Of a stretch of DNA of 64,000 nucleotides, positions 1-8,783 are shown one piece after another; positions within the stretch are counted from its first letter, which is position 1, and each line of letters starts with the position of its first letter. The translations under genes and the position numbers were made by a program. The stretch spans positions 38,124 to 102,123 of the forward strand of contig NZ_PJAR01000027.1 in NCBI RefSeq assembly GCF_002836745.1. Direction: 5' to 3'. The notes beneath the pieces were generated by a model, which made no database searches, was not told the origin of the DNA, and worked only from the letters and a program-made list of their open reading frames with translations. The stretch comes from Glaciecola sp. 33A (GTDB lineage Bacteria; Pseudomonadota; Gammaproteobacteria; Enterobacterales; Alteromonadaceae).

Positions 1-1192
1 CGCTTCTTCTACGTTCCATTGCTACAGCAATATGATGAGATACAAAGCGTAAAATTTCTAAATCTTTTTGTGTATACTTTTCAAGCTTACCGTAGGTTTG
101 TACCGCAATGACGCCTTGCACTTCACCGTCTATGATTAATGGTGCACCCAACCAAGAGTTATTATGCTCCATCATATTCTGCGCTACAGTGACGTCAACT
201 TCACCTTCTTCGACCAAGGACAAAATTTTTGAATTGTCGATCAATGAAGCTTCCCCGTGACGAATAATATATTCGGTTAAACCTAAACCTAATGGTCGCT
301 CATCAACAGAGTCATGTAATTCATCACTAAGATATGGGAAGGTAAGTTTATCTTTGTCTTTGGTTAACACGGCAACAAAACAATTTGGTGCGCTGATTAA
401 GCGAGCCAGGACTTCATGCAATTTTGAATAAAAACGAGGAATATCATCATCCAGAGAAACTGACAATTCAGATATTTCAAATAGCGCGGTTTGCAGTGAT
501 TCAATCTTTTGGCGTTCGAGAATTTCTTCTTGTAAATCGTCATTGATACTGCGTAACTGCTTAGTGCGATCACGAATGGTTCGTTCAGTCACTTCGCGGC
601 TTTTAACTCGATCAACGGTTGTTACAATGTGTTGTGAGATAAATGAGAGAACTTCGAAATCGTCTGGACTATAGCGCACATCGTCATTATAGCTCTGCAC
701 TACCATGGCGCCAATTACCTCAGCATTACGCTTTAAAGGCACACCAATAAGGTCGACCGGAGGCGTTCCCAACATCTGAATACCGGTTTGTTCTAAAACA
801 GATTCAGTATTTTCTTTGGTTATCACCAAGCTTTTCCCATTTTTGAGAATATAACCAGTGATGCCATCCATAATACGCTCATATGGAACTAACGAAATTA
901 CTTCTTCATCTAGTTCATCCACGAAGTAAGCAAAATCGACGTTTTTATCGGTGGGGTCGAAAAAAGCAACATAGAAGTTGTCTGCATTCATAAAATCGCT
1001 AACAATGCCATGAACTGCTTTATAAAGACGATCAAGACTACTCACTGAACTCGCTAATTCACTGATCTCAAAAAGTGCCTTCTGAATTTTTTCAGCGCGC
1101 TTATACTTGTCGGTGAGATTCTGAAGCTGTGGAATTAGCTCGCGCAATTCTTGTTCAGAAAGCTCACCTATAACGGTATCATCTTTATTCAT
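1..1192 (-). CDS. GAF-domain sensory protein, 3' end outside window
   Basis: The start codon is at 1190-1192 on the minus strand and the frame stays open to the window edge, so 397 residues are visible and the C-terminus is missing. Two GAF-type sensor domains can be read, at about residues 30-165 and 215-350. Each begins with the same kind of helix (ALFEISELA / ALFEISELS) and contains the GAF pattern of a hydrophobic core followed by GVPLKRNAEVIGAMVVQSY or GAPLIIDGEVQGVIAVQTY. A coiled-coil linker with DRTKQLRSINDDLQEEILE sits between them. There is no signal peptide or membrane segment, so it is probably a cytoplasmic sensor. In this group double GAF regions usually precede a GGDEF, EAL or histidine kinase domain; which one applies here cannot be seen. 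Confidence is high for the GAF call, low for the output. Confidence 0.8.
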   Translation of the reverse strand, partial: MNKDDTVIGELSEQELRELIPQLQNLTDKYKRAEKIQKALFEISELASSVSSLDRLYKAVHGIVSDFMNADNFYVAFFDPTDKNVDFAYFVDELDEEVISLVPYERIMDGITGYILKNGKSLVITKENTESVLEQTGIQMLGTPPVDLIGVPLKRNAEVIGAMVVQSYNDDVRYSPDDFEVLSFISQHIVTTVDRVKSREVTERTIRDRTKQLRSINDDLQEEILERQKIESLQTALFEISELSVSLDDDIPRFYSKLHEVLARLISAPNCFVAVLTKDKDKLTFPYLSDELHDSVDERPLGLGLTEYIIRHGEASLIDNSKILSLVEEGEVDVTVAQNMMEHNNSWLGAPLIIDGEVQGVIAVQTYGKLEKYTQKDLEILRFVSHHIAVAMERRRS

Positions 1193-1266
1193 TTAAACAA
1201 AAACCCTTGGTAACCCTTTACCTACAACTTTCTCAGGTAAACGTTTTCCATGTAATCTACAAAGAA

Positions 1267-1677
1267 TTAAATCCCTTCGATCATATAATTTATTGCTGTT
1301 TTTATATCGTCGTCGGAACAGTCACCACAGGCTCCCATTGCTGGCATTGCGTTAATACCGACAAGCGCATTTTTCCAAACTTGGTCAAAGCCTTTCTCAT
1401 CTAAACGTGGCTGCCATTCAGCCGCAACTTGTGACTTAGGAGCACCTAAAACACCTGCTGCATGGCACGCAACACATGCGCCATTATATATTTGTTCACC
1501 GGTACGAGGACCCGCTGCAACTGCCGGTGCTGCGCCTGCAATATGAACATTACCGCTAGGTTTAATCCGTTGGGCAATATCATCATCTGTCATGTCTTGT
1601 GCGTTTGCACTGACGAAAAATAACGCGGATATGAGAAGACTTACTAATACTCTGAATTTCACTACTTTCTCCTGCAA
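1267..1677 (-). CDS. cytochrome c5 family protein
   Basis: A 136-residue exported monohaem cytochrome c. Residues 1-26 form a Sec signal peptide ending in SANA. The haem attachment motif is CVACH at about residue 68, preceded by GEQIYNGA, the usual start of a class I c5 domain. The C-terminal part contains the axial-ligand Met region NAMPAMGACGDC; the paired cysteines there are typical of cytochrome c5. It is expected to carry electrons in the periplasm, for example to a terminal oxidase. It stands alone between the GAF protein and the SWIM protein, all read leftward. Family assignment is secure; the physiological partner is not visible. Confidence 0.88.
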   Translation of the reverse strand: MQEKVVKFRVLVSLLISALFFVSANAQDMTDDDIAQRIKPSGNVHIAGAAPAVAAGPRTGEQIYNGACVACHAAGVLGAPKSQVAAEWQPRLDEKGFDQVWKNALVGINAMPAMGACGDCSDDDIKTAINYMIEGI

Positions 1678-1827
1678 TTTGTGTTAGCTCACAACAACTT
1701 AGCCTGATTATAAACATTAGTCAGGGGTAAACAACTATTAGTTGCACTATCCCTGTGGGTATTTATCGAAAAAAGTTCTTTGCTGTGTACTTATCGGTTA
1801 ACAAATGGTTTTTGTTAATATTTTGAA

Positions 1828-3555
1828 TTACAAGCCAAACTGACCCTGCAGCAATGCAATAAATTTTCGTTTTTGCTTAAAATCAAAAATCAATTCACTG
1901 ATTAAAAAGTCAAAGGATTGATGCTGCTTTTTACTCTTTAACGCAGACTTTAGTTCTTTTAGTAACGTAATCGCAGTTTCATAACCTTGTGTATCGGTAT
2001 TTTTTGGATATGTCCTGATAAGCCTGCGATACAAGACAAAACCTAAGTCTGGTTGCATTTCTATGCCTAACTTCGAAATTTTATGCAGCAATGGATTCGA
2101 CAAAATTACGTCTTGGGCTTCAGCTATCGCGATATCTTTTTTGCCGCATGCCAGATACAGTTCAAATAAAGTATCTTGATTGTCGGTATCATCTAAGCGC
2201 CCAATCAATAGCGCTTGAGCTTTTTCAAACCAATGTTGAACATCGGCTTCACTCTTATTATCTGAGGCCTCAAGCAAACTAAGCACAGCTTGGAAATCGT
2301 TTACTTCTAACGAACGTTCATATGCTGACCAATGTAAGTCCAGCGAAGCGTCGATATCCTCTACCTGCTCTTGCGTATTAGCGCTCAGCGTCAGCAGCTT
2401 ACTTTCTTGCCTATAATTGAGTGTATGACTTTCGATCTCCGCAATGTATTTTCTAGCTACATCCTTGCAGCCTAATGAAACGCATAACTCAGCTAATTCT
2501 ATATACTCAGTCAGATTAGTAGCCAACTTATGCTTACATTCAATAAGCTTAAGTTTGTTTTCAGTTGACACTTCTGGACCGCTCTCTGCGTAGTATAGAG
2601 CGAGATCAGTCAGTATTAGTATATGCGTATCGTCTACCGTTTTGTCGATTTGGATCGAGCTAGTATCTGTTTGTTCAAATTGGCATTCGAGATTAACTAG
2701 CTTCTCAATGAACAATTCGATTAACTCAGGGTATTTTTGTACGAATCTCTTATAAATTGATGGCAAAGAAAAGTTAGAAAATGGCTGATGATAAAGTGAC
2801 ATTAAAAAGCTCACCTTACGCTGAGGCGTCCAATTCAATTCACTAGTGAAGGTTGCGAAAGCCTGCACCAGGGTCACTTCAACTTTGAGTCGATAGCCTT
2901 TGTCATCTTTAATTTTCCCAAGCGCTTTGTTATATCTCAGTAAGGCAGTTTGGGTAAGTTCAAACGCGGGATCAGTTGGTAATTTATGTAATATTGAAAT
3001 TAGCCGGTTAAACTTTTCTATTGCGGTCTCAAAGTAGGTTTTTACTCTGTTTTGACGCCACACTTCTCGCAGAGGGAGCGCTTTATTAATAATATCTATT
3101 AACGCTTTTTTATTTATTTTTCCATTGCGAACATCGGCAAACAGAACCCATTGTTCGGTTTTATCAATGTCGCTAGTAATTTGTTTTAATAGCGTTGCTT
3201 TTGCTTCCGCTTCGGACATGCTTTCAATATATCCAGTGATCCGCTGAATTTCATCACCTTCTTGCAAAACTTCTAGTTCGGCTTCACGCGAAATGTCGGT
3301 GAGCGCGACAGCAACACAATGTTTGCAAAAGTCGAACCCTTCAGAATCAGAACAATTGCAACTTCCTTCGTACTGGCCCTCTACGATAGAAAGTTTCACA
3401 GTGAACTCCTGAATTTCTTGAACTATAGCTGTCACTATTAACTGATTTCTAGTGAAGCGATGGACTGCTTCTTGAAAATACAGCATCTCTCCTTTGTCGA
3501 AAGTGCGTCTTCCGGCAAGTTTTTGTAACTGTAAAATTGGATTACTATCTGGCAT
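1828..3555 (-). CDS. SWIM zinc finger protein
   Basis: A 575-residue soluble protein. Near residues 65-85 it has CNCSDSEGFDFCKHC, which fits the SWIM zinc-binding pattern CxCx(n)CxHC. The first 60 residues (RRTFDKGEMLYFQEAVHRF and following) match the usual N-terminal part of bacterial SWIM proteins, where the finger follows a beta-rich segment. The rest, to residue 575, is predicted helical with TPR-like repeats, e.g. residues 340-520. SWIM fingers are known to mediate DNA or protein binding. Some bacterial members sit beside SNF2 helicases, but none is present here, so the target is unknown. Confidence 0.75.
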   Translation of the reverse strand: MPDSNPILQLQKLAGRRTFDKGEMLYFQEAVHRFTRNQLIVTAIVQEIQEFTVKLSIVEGQYEGSCNCSDSEGFDFCKHCVAVALTDISREAELEVLQEGDEIQRITGYIESMSEAEAKATLLKQITSDIDKTEQWVLFADVRNGKINKKALIDIINKALPLREVWRQNRVKTYFETAIEKFNRLISILHKLPTDPAFELTQTALLRYNKALGKIKDDKGYRLKVEVTLVQAFATFTSELNWTPQRKVSFLMSLYHQPFSNFSLPSIYKRFVQKYPELIELFIEKLVNLECQFEQTDTSSIQIDKTVDDTHILILTDLALYYAESGPEVSTENKLKLIECKHKLATNLTEYIELAELCVSLGCKDVARKYIAEIESHTLNYRQESKLLTLSANTQEQVEDIDASLDLHWSAYERSLEVNDFQAVLSLLEASDNKSEADVQHWFEKAQALLIGRLDDTDNQDTLFELYLACGKKDIAIAEAQDVILSNPLLHKISKLGIEMQPDLGFVLYRRLIRTYPKNTDTQGYETAITLLKELKSALKSKKQHQSFDFLISELIFDFKQKRKFIALLQGQFGL

Positions 3556-4075
3556 AGGGTATTTTGTTTACGCTCAAAGGTTAAACTACGGATTAATAAG
3601 GTAGCGAAAAAATAGCTAAAGTGCTAAACACGCTCGTTGTTCACTCATACCCATTGTATAAACCTCGTGGCTTATAGAATGACATACAAAAGCTTTTAAA
3701 ATTCGAAAGCGCGGATCAAGTAAAAAGCACGATCAACTGAATATTATATAACAGTTTGTACACAATGAAAATGGATCTACAGCAGATGCATGAAAAGTAG
3801 AGGCATGACTCGCTCGTAAGCCTCTATTTAATTGCCGTTTATATTAAGCAAGATATTTTTTGAGAAAAGCCGTCCCTTACTGCCGAGATAACTCAGCGTC
3901 AGCTAGGCCATAATGACGTGTTGGATCAGGTCGGTGCACGCTCGATATTTCATGCAATAATGGCCTTTAAATCCTATCTAGCTTAGGTATTGAGAACGAC
4001 TAAGCCAACACATATGACCACAAACTCGGGGCCTTAAAATGCTATGTAAACAGTCCAACCAGCTTATGCTGAGGA
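3556..4075. other. intergenic, no gene seen
   Basis: About 520 bases between the SWIM gene and the permease gene, both read leftward. All frames are broken by stops, and I see no RNA gene or strong hairpin followed by a T-run. It must contain the promoter of the SWIM gene. Confidence 0.5.
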
Positions 4076-5407
4076 CTATTTCAGATCGAGTATATATCGA
4101 AGCAAAAATACTGCTGCCATAAAATAGGTAATCAGGCTCACCTTTTTAAATTCACCGGTGCCGACCTTAATTCCAACATAAGTGATGAAACCCAAAGCAA
4201 TTCCTTCGCTGATGCTAAAGGTTAGCGGCATTGCCATCAACGCAATGGAAGCGGTAGCTACACTAGCCAAGTCCGAAAAATCGAGTTCTTTAATCGAATC
4301 CATCATAAAAATACCCACCATAACTAGTGCAGGTGTTGTGGCCATAATAGGAATGACCAGCATAAGTGGCGACAAAAACAAGGCAAGTAAAAAACAAATA
4401 GCCACTACAACCGCCGTTAATCCTGTACGCCCGCCAGCAGAGACGCCTGCCGCAGATTCAACATAACTGGTCACCGGTGATGTACCAAACGCTGCGCCAA
4501 CCACACTAGATGCGGCATCGGCCGTCATAGCATGGCCCATTTTGGGGAGTTTACCGTTGCTGTCTACTAGCTTTGCGCGTTTAGATACACCAATGAGAGT
4601 GCCAATAGTATCAAACATATTGACAAACATAAGGGCAAAAATTAAGTCCCAAGTTGTTGCAAAATTAACGATGGGATAACGTAAATCCATGGCAAAAAAG
4701 GTATCAGAGATAGGCGCTGGAAGCCCCACAATACCGTCGGGCATGGCTGTTAAATAGCCACCTTCAATGGGAACGAACAGACCAATGACAGTCAATGTTG
4801 CAATGGATATTAAGATAGCCCCAGTGACTTTTTTAATTACCAATACAATAGTGAAAATAATGCCTAGGAAAGCCAGTAATATTTCAGGCTGCGACAAGTC
4901 ACCCAGACCGACAAAAGTTGCCTGATTGTCTATAATGAGCTCTGCATTTTTTAAACCGATAAAGGCAATAAATAAACCAATACCGCATTGCACACCGATC
5001 TTGAGCGCGGCGGGAATGGCATCTGCAATTTTTTGTCGTAAGCCAGACAGTGTTAGTAATAAAAATAATATGCCGTTGTAAAAAACAATGCCCAAGGCCG
5101 CTTCCCAAGGAATTTCGCGCGTTAAACAAATAGTGAAAGCAAAAAACGCATTGAGACCCATACCCGGCGCAAGCGCGATAGGATAGTTTGTTAGCCATGC
5201 CATTAGTAAGGTGCCAACACACGCGGCTAATGCAGTCACTGTAATTAATCCGGCGACTGGCATACCGCTTAGGCCCAAAATGCTGGGATTGACGATAAGA
5301 ATGTAGGACATGGCAGCAAAGGTGGTTAAGCCGGCAATAATCTCAGTTTTTACGGTTGTTGCATGTTGGCTGAGGGAAAAGGTTTTATCTAAAAAACGAG
5401 TGATCAT
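4076..5407 (-). CDS. NCS2 family purine base permease (AzgA/GhxP-like)
   Basis: A 443-residue inner-membrane protein with about 12-14 hydrophobic segments. The N-terminus (TEIIAGLTTFAAMSYILIVNP) and the motif GMGLNAFFAFTI are signatures of the AzgA-like branch of nucleobase:cation symporter 2. ALMFVNMFDTIGTLIGVSKRA and GTSPVTSYVESAAGVSAGGR are the conserved substrate-site helices. Family members import adenine, guanine or hypoxanthine with protons. The gene lies divergently next to an adenine deaminase and an exported nucleoside-cleaving enzyme, which supports a role in purine base uptake. Length is normal for the family. The exact base cannot be fixed from sequence alone, so I give no symbol. 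Confidence 0.88.
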   Translation of the reverse strand: MITRFLDKTFSLSQHATTVKTEIIAGLTTFAAMSYILIVNPSILGLSGMPVAGLITVTALAACVGTLLMAWLTNYPIALAPGMGLNAFFAFTICLTREIPWEAALGIVFYNGILFLLLTLSGLRQKIADAIPAALKIGVQCGIGLFIAFIGLKNAELIIDNQATFVGLGDLSQPEILLAFLGIIFTIVLVIKKVTGAILISIATLTVIGLFVPIEGGYLTAMPDGIVGLPAPISDTFFAMDLRYPIVNFATTWDLIFALMFVNMFDTIGTLIGVSKRAKLVDSNGKLPKMGHAMTADAASSVVGAAFGTSPVTSYVESAAGVSAGGRTGLTAVVVAICFLLALFLSPLMLVIPIMATTPALVMVGIFMMDSIKELDFSDLASVATASIALMAMPLTFSISEGIALGFITYVGIKVGTGEFKKVSLITYFMAAVFLLRYILDLK

Positions 5408-5755
5408 TGGCTTTCCTTATTGTTTTTATTTCGCCATTTTGTCACGCTGCCGTGGCTAAGCTCTTTATTAGAATGCTGTTTATCGCAATACTACCAGCAA
5501 TGAGCAAGGCAATCCCGACTGCGTTAGTATTACTGACTATTTGTTTTATTAGAAGGCTTGATTAATATCTATATGACTGACAAGACTGCACATTTCATAA
5601 AAAAAGTAAGAATTTGAGTAATTAGTCAAAAAATGATTATCAAAAGGCTATCTTACTTAGTATTGTGCATGCGCATCAGAATGAAACGATTCGGTAAGTG
5701 AATTAAATTCAAACCTTGTCGGCAGCAACATTGGTTTTCGACAGGAATACAAATA
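5408..5755. promoter_or_regulatory. divergent promoter region of the purine genes
   Basis: 348 bases separate the leftward permease gene from the rightward deaminase gene, so both promoters should lie here. The region is AT-rich. I found no purine-riboswitch-like core and no clear operator palindrome. Confidence 0.4.
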
Positions 5756-6805
5756 ATGAGCACTGAAAGCAAAATGAGCAAACTCAAGCAACTAATTCAA
5801 CAGTTGCCGAAAGCAGAACTGCATGTGCACATTGAGGGTACATTAGAGCCCGAATTAATGTGGCGCCTAGCACAAAAACATCATATTACGCTGCCATTTT
5901 TAAACGTTGAAGCCATTCAAAATGCATATCAGTTCAACAACCTACAAAGTTTCCTTGACCTGTATTATCAGGGCGCGGAGGTGTTGCGCGACGAAGACGA
6001 TTTCTTCGAGCTGATGTGGGCTTATTTAGGCAAATGTCACCAACAAAATATTGTGCATACTGAAATTATGTTTGACCCGCAAACGCATACTCAAAGAGGC
6101 ATTCCTTACGACGTTTTTATGCCTGGGTTTGCAAGAGCAATTGAGAAAGCTAAAACAGAACTTGGTATTTCTGTTTACTTGATCTTGTCATTCTTAAGGC
6201 ACTTAAGTGAAGACAAAGCTATTCAAACCCTACAACAAGCGCAGCCCTATTATTCAATGATTAAGGCCGTTGGCTTAGACAGTGCTGAATTGCATAATCC
6301 GCCGTCAAAGTTTCAACGCGTATTTGCACAGGCTGCATTATTGGGCTTTAAGTTAGTTGCTCATGCGGGAGAAGAGGGTCCACCCGAATACATATGGGAA
6401 GCGATTAATTCACTCAAAGTAGACCGCCTTGATCACGGCGTTCGCAGCGTCGAAGACCCTAAATTAATGGCCTATTTGAAGCAACATCAGGTGCCACTGA
6501 CGGTATGCCCGCTGAGCAATTTAAAACTCTGTGTTATTAACGATATGAGCGAGCACAATATCATTGAACTGTTAAATGAGGGTTTGCGGGTAATGGTAAA
6601 TTCCGATGACCCGTCGTATTTTGGTGGCTATTTAAATGAAAATTTCTATGCCTTAGTCGACACACTTGGTTTGACAGAGGAGAATACTGTAAGGCTCATC
6701 AGCAATAGCATTAGCGCCAGTTTTTTACCCGATAATGACAAGCAAGAATGGCTAATGCGCATTCAACATTTGACACAAATTTCAAGGATGACTAAGCATG
6801 CGTAA
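5756..6805 (+). CDS. adenine deaminase (adenosine deaminase-like family)
   Basis: A 349-residue cytosolic metal hydrolase. The zinc-binding HxH is in [18 protein letters not shown] (residues 18-35), the catalytic HAGEE is near residue 202, the next zinc ligand His is in [10 protein letters not shown], and the last Asp pair is in [12 protein letters not shown]. The segments [30 protein letters not shown] and [11 protein letters not shown] resemble the bacterial/fungal adenine deaminases (PA0148/Aah1 type) more than true adenosine deaminases. The expected reaction is adenine plus water to hypoxanthine plus ammonia. Met7 is an alternative start. The 3' end overlaps the next gene by 8 bases, so the two are co-translated. 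The permease upstream could supply the base. Confidence 0.87.
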   Translation: MSTESKMSKLKQLIQQLPKAELHVHIEGTLEPELMWRLAQKHHITLPFLNVEAIQNAYQFNNLQSFLDLYYQGAEVLRDEDDFFELMWAYLGKCHQQNIVHTEIMFDPQTHTQRGIPYDVFMPGFARAIEKAKTELGISVYLILSFLRHLSEDKAIQTLQQAQPYYSMIKAVGLDSAELHNPPSKFQRVFAQAALLGFKLVAHAGEEGPPEYIWEAINSLKVDRLDHGVRSVEDPKLMAYLKQHQVPLTVCPLSNLKLCVINDMSEHNIIELLNEGLRVMVNSDDPSYFGGYLNENFYALVDTLGLTEENTVRLISNSISASFLPDNDKQEWLMRIQHLTQISRMTKHA

Positions 6806-7811
6806 ACTTGTCTTACTCACTCTGATTATAATGTTACCTGCATTATATAGTGTTGCATCGGCCGAACAGAAGTATGGCCCTCGTGAATTCGCCGATAGCG
6901 ATAAATGGACGGCTATTGTTGCTGCATATGAACCTGAAATTAACGCAATTGATGGTGCCTTTGACAAAATCGAAAGCGCAAAAATCGATGAAACGATCAT
7001 TATCAAAGGTGTTAAATATCAACTAGGGACGTACAAAGGCCAACGAGTGATTATTTTTACCACAGGCATTAGTGTCGTCAATGCAGCACTGACGATACAA
7101 ATGGCCCTTGATTATTTTCCCATTGACACGGTTGTCATGATGGGTATTGCTGGCGCTGTTAACCCTATTTTTGAACCCGGAGATATCGCTATTCCTGAAC
7201 GTTGGTATTATCATGACGAGTCAGTTTATGTTAATCCAGATCCTCAAAATGAAGGTGCATATGTGCTTCCTGGTTATTATGAAGCGGCTTCAAATCGTCA
7301 CAAGGAACGAGCAAAAATCGACGCTAACGCGCCTAAATATAAGAATTTTGGTTATCAGTTTCCAAGAGAAGTTGCGATCGTCAAAGAGGGGATCGCAAGC
7401 CCACAAAAAATGCCCTATTTTACGGTTTCCGACAATTTATTAGCGCTTGCTAAAAAAGCCCTAATGAATGTCGATACAATCAAAATGCCTTCTGGTAAAC
7501 CAATCAAAATAAGTATCGGTGGCAATGGTGTAACTGGGTCAGTGTTTGTTGACAGTGCTAAGTATCGAATGTGGTTACAAGATGTCTTTAACGCGCAAGT
7601 AACGGAAATGGAATCGGCTGCTGTTGGTCAAGTTTGTTTTATAAACAACGTCGATTGGATTGTTATTCGTTCGGTTAGTGATTTAGCCGGTGGCCAAAAA
7701 GGCCAGAATGACGAAAACGTATTTAATGCCATTGCATCCGGCACGGGTACCAAGTTAATGATGGCTTTATTGGATGAGATCGTTAGCGCAAAAGCAAAAG
7801 ACATAAAATAA
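6798..7811 (+). CDS. exported purine nucleoside phosphorylase/nucleosidase family protein
   Basis: A 337-residue protein with a Sec signal peptide (residues 1-23, ending SVASAEQ), so it should act in the periplasm. The mature part is a PNP_UDP fold: [21 protein letters not shown] (first core strand and helix), [21 protein letters not shown] (phosphate/ribose region) and [19 protein letters not shown], in which MESAA holds the conserved base/ribose-binding Met-Glu pair. It then ends [12 protein letters not shown], typical of the MTA/SAH nucleosidase side of the family. It likely splits purine nucleosides to free bases outside the inner membrane. The neighbouring permease and adenine deaminase would then take up and use the base. 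Whether it is a phosphorylase or a hydrolase is open. Confidence 0.8.
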   Translation: MRKLVLLTLIIMLPALYSVASAEQKYGPREFADSDKWTAIVAAYEPEINAIDGAFDKIESAKIDETIIIKGVKYQLGTYKGQRVIIFTTGISVVNAALTIQMALDYFPIDTVVMMGIAGAVNPIFEPGDIAIPERWYYHDESVYVNPDPQNEGAYVLPGYYEAASNRHKERAKIDANAPKYKNFGYQFPREVAIVKEGIASPQKMPYFTVSDNLLALAKKALMNVDTIKMPSGKPIKISIGGNGVTGSVFVDSAKYRMWLQDVFNAQVTEMESAAVGQVCFINNVDWIVIRSVSDLAGGQKGQNDENVFNAIASGTGTKLMMALLDEIVSAKAKDIK

Positions 7812-7812
7812 G

Positions 7813-7836
7813 ACTGGAAAATCCAGTTTAAATCTT
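7813..7836 (+). terminator. weak intrinsic terminator of the purine operon
   Basis: Six-base-pair stem ACTGGA/TCCAGT with an AAA loop directly after the stop codon, followed by an interrupted T-rich run (ttaaatctttt-like). The stem is short, so this is tentative. Confidence 0.4.
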
Positions 7837-7886
7837 TAGACACACGGTCTATTATCGATGACAACGACAAATTGTCGGATAACAAT

Positions 7887-7935
7887 GCACCCGTAGCTCA
7901 GCTGGATAGAGTATCGGCCTCCGAAGGCTGGGGTC
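7887..7935 (+). pseudogene. decayed 5' part of tRNA-Arg(CCG)
   Basis: The first 40 bases (acceptor 5' strand GCACCCG, D arm, anticodon region with CCG) match the intact tRNA-Arg at 45327 with one mismatch. After the anticodon loop the sequence breaks: the anticodon stem cannot close, the T arm is shortened to a TCGAAAT remnant, and no acceptor 3' strand CGGGTGC follows. It cannot fold as a tRNA. This is either a degenerated second copy or a recombination scar. Confidence 0.75.
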
Positions 7936-8053
7936 GAAATGCAGAACTATTATCCGCTTTAGGGCACATTGCGTTTAACGTAAATGACACACAGTTAGCA
8001 TAAAAAAGTCAGAAGGCGAACAATAACACGCGCTAAAGTTCTAAAAGCAGAAT

Positions 8054-8431
8054 ATGGAAAATCATGGTGTACATTCTCTAAGTCCGACTGAAACGTCAGC
8101 CATATTTGAGCTAGTCACATTAGGTGACTCTAGTGGTATTCAAGATGGCAACCTTGGTGCTTTTTTATTCAGAGCTTCATCAGAACCTCGCTATATCGTA
8201 TTAGATGCTTATACTTTTGTTAACGGCATCGATGTATCGTTGACAAACAATGCTTTTAAAGACTTAGAGCTTAACGAAGATAAAAAGTTATATCTCACGG
8301 GCAACATTCTGCATCATCACATCAAAGGTTATCTAATTAACCATGGTCGCCCATACCATGTTGCGGGTCTGTTGATTACAGCGTCAGACGACAGTAATCA
8401 ACCTATTTATGCATTTAAGTCAGTTAACTAA
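8054..8431 (+). CDS. hypothetical protein, 125 aa
   Basis: I do not recognise this family. The reading frame is 125 residues with normal codon use and a globular composition, alternating hydrophobic and charged stretches (RYIVLDAYTFVNGIDVSL, LYLTGNILHHHIKGYLI). No signal peptide, membrane segment or known motif is seen; an H-H-H cluster at residues 87-89 could bind metal but is not diagnostic. The upstream ribosome site is weak. A structured hairpin with a T-run starts 30 bases after the stop, which supports a transcribed unit. It sits alone between the purine operon and the T6SS-linked lipoprotein genes. Confidence 0.55.
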   Translation: MENHGVHSLSPTETSAIFELVTLGDSSGIQDGNLGAFLFRASSEPRYIVLDAYTFVNGIDVSLTNNAFKDLELNEDKKLYLTGNILHHHIKGYLINHGRPYHVAGLLITASDDSNQPIYAFKSVN

Positions 8432-8460
8432 ACCATGAGGGATAACCACTTCAATTGGAA

Positions 8461-8507
8461 GGCTTAGCCGAACTTCACCACTAGCGGGAGGGAAGTGGCT
8501 GCCTTTT
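8461..8507 (+). terminator. intrinsic terminator after the 125-aa gene
   Basis: Nested pairing GGC/GCC, AGCC/GGCT and ACTTC/GAAGT with small bulges, closing a GC-rich loop and followed by a run of seven T. The extended stem could also be part of a larger structured RNA that begins around 8437. Confidence 0.55.
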
Positions 8508-8783
8508 TTAAACAAATACCAAGTAATCGACTTAGTAACTCAAAGAGTTAATGATAGAAGTATCATTTGATAATCAACAACCCGAGCATCAACTTTATAT
8601 TTGCAAAAAAGAGGCAAAAAATCGTATCGTGTTTGGAATAAGTGTCTTATTTTCAATATTTTATTAAAAAATGAAATAATTCAGATGGAAAGGCAAGCTA
8701 CCGTATTACATTTGTATTAGACTGCTATATATCGAAAAATGTGGGGTGTCGGCCACCGTTTATTTTATTTTCAGGGGTTATAA

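Noticed and set aside
4899..5222. 107-codon frame within the permease gene
   Set aside because: Same strand, shifted frame inside a well-supported membrane protein; Cys/His-rich noise.
5408..5755. Purine riboswitch before the permease or deaminase
   Set aside because: No conserved loop or core bases of the purine aptamer could be found on either strand.
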